DNA from: Loktanella sp.
GTDB taxonomy: Bacteria > Pseudomonadota > Alphaproteobacteria > Rhodobacterales > Rhodobacteraceae
Assembly: GCA_003551805.1 (NCBI GenBank)
Contig: PUNR01000103.1
Coordinates: 1-44,807, forward strand
Length of the DNA stretch: 44,807 nt
Reading direction: 5' to 3'
Below, in pieces: positions 41,814 to 44,807 of this stretch; the stretch's first letter is position 1; each line of letters starts with the position of its first letter. Below the pieces are notes generated by a model. That model ran no database searches. It worked only from the letters and a program-made list of their open reading frames with translations, and was not told the origin of the DNA. Position numbers and translations under genes: made by a program.

Positions 41814-42860
41814 TCAAAGGGCGCGTTTGCGGATCGCGGCAAAGACAAGTGGTGCGGCAGCGATCACAAGGGTGATGCGGATGACATGTATCACAGAGAC
41901 ATAGGTCGCATCCTGCTGCATCGCGAGGGTCAGCAGTGACATTTCCGTCAAACCGCCCGGCGCATAGGCCAGAAACGCCTGCGCCAGCGGCATACCACCC
42001 GCCAGCACGATCATTTGCGCAAAGCCTAGCGCGATCACCAGCATGATGCCCGATGACAACGTTGCCAGCCCGATCTCGCGCCGGATATCGGACAGTGTCG
42101 CCCCGACAAACCGCGTGCCGATCACGGTGCCGATGGTGATTTGTGCCGCAATCACGAACAGGCTGGGCGGGGGCACTGTGACAAGGCCGGTGTAATGGGC
42201 AATCCCGCTTAAAATCATCGGGCCAAAGACGGGACCGGCGGGCAGGCGGGCGATTTTTCCCAGCCAGACACCTGCAACTGCACAAATGCCAAGGACCAGG
42301 TAATCAAGCGGCGTCAGCGCATCAAGCGCGGTCCAGTTGGCATCGTCGGTTCCGCCAGCCGATACGCCCAGCACCAGACCAAAGAACAGCGCAATGAAGA
42401 TAATCACGATCATCACGCGCGCTGCATGGGCCAGTGCGATCTTGCGTTCGCTGCCGCCCGCCTCGCCACCCAGAATGATCATTTCGTTCAGCCCACCGGG
42501 CATAGCAGCGTAATAGGCGGTGACAGGGTCATAACCCCCGACACGGCGGTAGATGACAAAAGATACACCTGCGGCCAGCAGCAGGAAGGGTGGCAAAAGG
42601 ATCAGCGTCAGCACCCATGATGACAGCAGCCCGAACAATTCCGCCGTGACGCCAGAGCCAAGCAGCACACCGATCACAGGCACTACGACGTTGCGCAGAC
42701 CGCCCGGTCCCTGCACCGGTGCGCGCAGCATGGCTGCGGTGATATTGGCGATCATCGGGCCCAGCATCCACGGCAGTGGCAGGCCCACGAAAAACGCGAT
42801 GACCCCGCCTGTCAGCCCGATCAGCAGCGCCAGCAATGTCTTGCGATTAAAGCCCGCCAA
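41814..42860 (-). CDS. AbrB/AidA-type membrane protein (ammonia-monooxygenase-like family)
   Basis: A 348-residue inner-membrane protein of the AbrB duplicated-domain family (once labelled ammonia monooxygenase). Many hydrophobic helices form two similar halves. The repeated motif appears as GLPLPWMLGPMIA in the first half and LPAGPVFGPMILSG in the second. YYAAMPGGLNEMIILG and LAYAPGGLTEMSLLTLA are the matching pair of family signatures. The function is not well established; transport is likely. A TTG at 42858-42860 gives the usual family N-terminus with a 14-base overlap of trhO; a start at 42968 would add 36 residues lying inside trhO and is the alternative. Confidence 0.85.
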   Translation of the reverse strand: MAGFNRKTLLALLIGLTGGVIAFFVGLPLPWMLGPMIANITAAMLRAPVQGPGGLRNVVVPVIGVLLGSGVTAELFGLLSSWVLTLILLPPFLLLAAGVSFVIYRRVGGYDPVTAYYAAMPGGLNEMIILGGEAGGSERKIALAHAARVMIVIIFIALFFGLVLGVSAGGTDDANWTALDALTPLDYLVLGICAVAGVWLGKIARLPAGPVFGPMILSGIAHYTGLVTVPPPSLFVIAAQITIGTVIGTRFVGATLSDIRREIGLATLSSGIMLVIALGFAQMIVLAGGMPLAQAFLAYAPGGLTEMSLLTLAMQQDATYVSVIHVIRITLVIAAAPLVFAAIRKRAL

Positions 42861-43752
42861 TATGCCGCGTCCCGCGATCCTTGGCCAAGGCAATCTGCTT
42901 TTGCCGTTCGCGGAAACGGGCCTTGTCTGCTTCGGTCGTAGTGTCGGCGCAGTGGTGGCAGGCGACACCTTCCTCGTATTTGGGATGATTGCGGTCGTCA
43001 GGGACCAGCGGCAGGCGGCAGGCGTGGCAAAGGAAATGTGGCCCTTCAGTCAACCCGTGACCAACACTGACCCGCCCATCAAAGACGAAACATTCCCCGT
43101 CCCATTTGCTGGCCTCTTGTGGCACCTCTTCGAGATACTTCAGGATGCCACCCTTAAGGTGATAAACATCCTCTACCCCCTGACCCATCAGATAATTGGT
43201 AGATTTCTCGCAACGGATGCCGCCGGTGCAAAACATCGCGATCCGCTTGTTGTGAAAACGGTGCTTGTTGGCTTCCCACCATGCGGGAAATTCGCCAAAA
43301 GATTTTGTCTGCGGGTCAATCGCGCCGTCAAACGTGCCAATCGCCACCTCGTAATCATTGCGGGTGTCGATCACGGCGACATCGGGGGCGCTGATCAATT
43401 CATTCCAGTCGGCGGGGTCAACGTAATGGCCAACACGCGACACAGGGTCGATATCGGGCTGGCCCATCGTGACGATTTCACGCTTCAGCCGGACCTTCAT
43501 CCGGTGGAAAGGTGCTGCCTCAGCCGTGCTTTCCTTCCATTCCAGACCGGCGCACCCGGGCAGGGCGCGGATATGTGCCAGCACCGCGTCGATACCGGCG
43601 CGATCACCCGCAATCGTGCCGTTGATGCCTTCTTGGGCAAGCAGCAAGGTGCCGCTAACGCCGTGCGATTTGCACAGGTCTTGCAGCGGCCCGCGCAGGG
43701 CTGCGTGGTCGGGGAAGCGGGTGAAATGATAAAGGGCTGCGACAATATGCAT
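42847..43752 (-). CDS. trhO: tRNA uridine(34) hydroxylase TrhO (rhodanese-like)
   Basis: A 301-residue TrhO/UPF0176 protein, which hydroxylates U34 of certain tRNAs using prephenate-independent oxygen chemistry. The N-terminal domain has YHFTRFPDHAALRGPL and EGINGTIAG. The rhodanese domain carries the active cysteine in MFCTGGIRCEKSTNYL. The C-terminal pairs of cysteines (CHACRLPL and CHHC) suggest a metal site. The ATG at 43752 matches the family start (MHIVAALYHFTRF); a longer TTG start overlaps the upstream Hsp70 gene. Confidence 0.93.
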   Translation of the reverse strand: MHIVAALYHFTRFPDHAALRGPLQDLCKSHGVSGTLLLAQEGINGTIAGDRAGIDAVLAHIRALPGCAGLEWKESTAEAAPFHRMKVRLKREIVTMGQPDIDPVSRVGHYVDPADWNELISAPDVAVIDTRNDYEVAIGTFDGAIDPQTKSFGEFPAWWEANKHRFHNKRIAMFCTGGIRCEKSTNYLMGQGVEDVYHLKGGILKYLEEVPQEASKWDGECFVFDGRVSVGHGLTEGPHFLCHACRLPLVPDDRNHPKYEEGVACHHCADTTTEADKARFRERQKQIALAKDRGTRHIGGL

Positions 43753-43784
43753 AGGCGATGGATTACGCCTGCCGGCGCGCGGGT

Positions 43785-44807
43785 TCAAGAGGGGCCAGCT
43801 GCCAGTGCCAGACCATCGGCAACTGCCGTAAACGCCTCGCCCCGTTCAAGTGCTGCATGAGGGAACAGATCGACCATCGTGGTCTCGATGTTCTGCAGCA
43901 GACTGGAACCGCCGACAAAAACGATTTTGCCGATTTTTTCGGGGGTGATGCCTGCGATCTTCAGCGTCTCAGTGGCGCAGGATCTGATGGCGGCGGTATG
44001 ATCGGCCAGCGCGCGGTCCATGTCAGCCTTGCGGATTTGCGCCCAAAGGTCAGGTGTTATCACCCGCAGGTCAATTCCCGTCTGGTCCACATCCGGGGCA
44101 TTCAGCCTGATTTTTCCCGCTTCGACCGCAAAGGCGATATCGTGGCCCAATTCCATATCCAGCACGGTTTGCAGCCGCCCGAAAAGCACCGGATCAACGC
44201 CCAGCTTGGCAAAACTTGCCGCCATGCGCCGGTTTTCGGGGGTATAGACAAAGGCAATTTTCTGCCATGTCGCCAGATCATTGTAGATGGTGTTGGGCGC
44301 TGTATGCGTCCCGCTGCCCATCGCATTGCCAATTTCGGCCCCACGGCCCAGCAGCGGCATGACCTGCGCCAGATTGATTGCACGGTCGAAATCGGTACCG
44401 CCCACACGCACGCCGTGGCTGGCGATGATGCGCGTGTCGCTACCATCCCGTTCAAAGATCGAAAAATCCGATGTGCCGCCGCCGATATCAACGACCAGCC
44501 CCAAAGCGCCCTTGTCCAGCGGCCCTGAGGCCAGCGCCGCGGCCTCTGGTTCATACATAAAGGTCACGTCCTGAAAGCCTGCAAGCATGTAGGCCTCGCG
44601 CAGGTCTATCTCGGCCTGCGCATCGCGGGCAGTATCGCTGGAATGAAACCGCACCGGACGACCCGACAGCGCATGGGTATAGGGTTGGCCTGTTTCCGCT
44701 TCGGCCCGTTGGCGGATCATTGCCAGAAAACGCGCGACAACATCCAGCAGCGTCAGGCGTTCGTGCGCAATCTGGCGACGTTCACGCAGTAAGGGCGTGC
44801 CCAGCAC
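43785..44807 (-). CDS. Hsp70-like chaperone of the YegD type, partial (C-terminal part)
   Basis: At least 340 residues of an actin-fold Hsp70-family protein, running off the right edge, so the N-terminus is missing. The phosphate-binding VVDIGGGTSDFSIFE and the adenosine motif KIVFVGGSSLLQNIE are clear, as are EPEAAALA and VGGTDFDRAIN. The protein stops after the nucleotide-binding domain, without the substrate-binding domain of DnaK, as in E. coli YegD. The first codon shown (GTG at 44807) is internal. It lies 32 bases before trhO. Confidence 0.88.
   Translation of the reverse strand: MLGTPLLRERRQIAHERLTLLDVVARFLAMIRQRAEAETGQPYTHALSGRPVRFHSSDTARDAQAEIDLREAYMLAGFQDVTFMYEPEAAALASGPLDKGALGLVVDIGGGTSDFSIFERDGSDTRIIASHGVRVGGTDFDRAINLAQVMPLLGRGAEIGNAMGSGTHTAPNTIYNDLATWQKIAFVYTPENRRMAASFAKLGVDPVLFGRLQTVLDMELGHDIAFAVEAGKIRLNAPDVDQTGIDLRVITPDLWAQIRKADMDRALADHTAAIRSCATETLKIAGITPEKIGKIVFVGGSSLLQNIETTMVDLFPHAALERGEAFTAVADGLALAAGPS

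Noticed and set aside
1..44807. CRISPR arrays, tRNA genes, insertion sequences or prophage
   Set aside because: No regularly spaced direct repeats, cloverleaf-type sequences, transposase-like proteins or phage genes were seen in reading the window.

Overview
The window looks like chromosomal DNA of a member of the Rhodobacteraceae (Roseobacter group), most likely an aerobic anoxygenic phototroph. The reasons are the high GC content (about 60 %), a bacteriochlorophyll gene set of the purple-bacterial type (bchG, a PucC-like gene, bchP, idi) with PpsR-type operators, CtrA-type boxes in front of flagellar genes, and the gene run rpsT-dnaA-dnaN-recF-gyrB. I see no tRNA or rRNA genes, insertion sequences, prophage or CRISPR array. 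Genus-level placement is not possible from the sequence alone.

Region by region: (1) 1-2846 is a sugar-acid locus. It holds a truncated Gfo/Idh/MocA sugar dehydrogenase and an L-arabinonate-type dehydratase on the minus strand, divergent from a class II aldolase-family gene. (2) 3067-11854 is an acetate-use module, all on the plus strand: acetyl-CoA synthetase, adenylate kinase, the small and large subunits of an acetate/solute:sodium symporter, a cNMP-CBS-DUF294 nucleotidyltransferase-like protein, an unrecognised two-helix membrane protein, and a membrane-bound HAMP/PAS-like protein whose output domain is a DnaQ-type exonuclease. (3) 11863-14553, minus strand, is a MotA/ExbB-like channel with a MotB/OmpA-like partner carrying a very long predicted periplasmic coiled coil. 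(4) 14643-19134, minus strand, is ChaC followed (upstream) by the tightly coupled operon bchG - PucC-like - bchP - idi. Two perfect TGT-N12-ACA PpsR/CrtJ sites lie at its promoter. (5) 19298-21126 is thuAB (disaccharide oxidation) with a LacI-family-like operator. (6) 21242-27560 is a DUF6165 gene and the flagellar genes motB-flgE-flgK-flgL-flgI, with CtrA boxes. (7) 27777-30996 holds ubiE-ubiB (minus) divergent from mutM. (8) 31060-39671 holds an enoyl-CoA hydratase, rpsT with a strong terminator, then dnaA, dnaN, recF, a LysE-type exporter and gyrB. (9) 39723-44807, minus strand, is oligopeptidase B, an AbrB-family membrane protein, TrhO, and a truncated YegD-like Hsp70.

How it fits together: acetate taken up by the symporter is activated by Acs, and the AMP released can be recycled by the adenylate kinase encoded immediately downstream. 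The DUF294 and exonuclease genes probably form a control layer for this uptake. Photopigment completion is in one operon: attachment of the C20 alcohol by BchG, its reduction by BchP, and isoprenoid supply by Idi. That operon carries sites for the light/oxygen repressor PpsR. Flagellar rod/hook/filament-junction genes carry CtrA-type sites. Two convergent gene pairs end in a shared short palindromic REP-like repeat that supplies stop codons.

The items I find most worth following are the acetate-linked sensor/exonuclease module, the long coiled-coil stator-like pair, the PpsR-controlled bchG sub-cluster standing apart from other photosynthesis genes, and the stop-codon-donating palindromic repeats.
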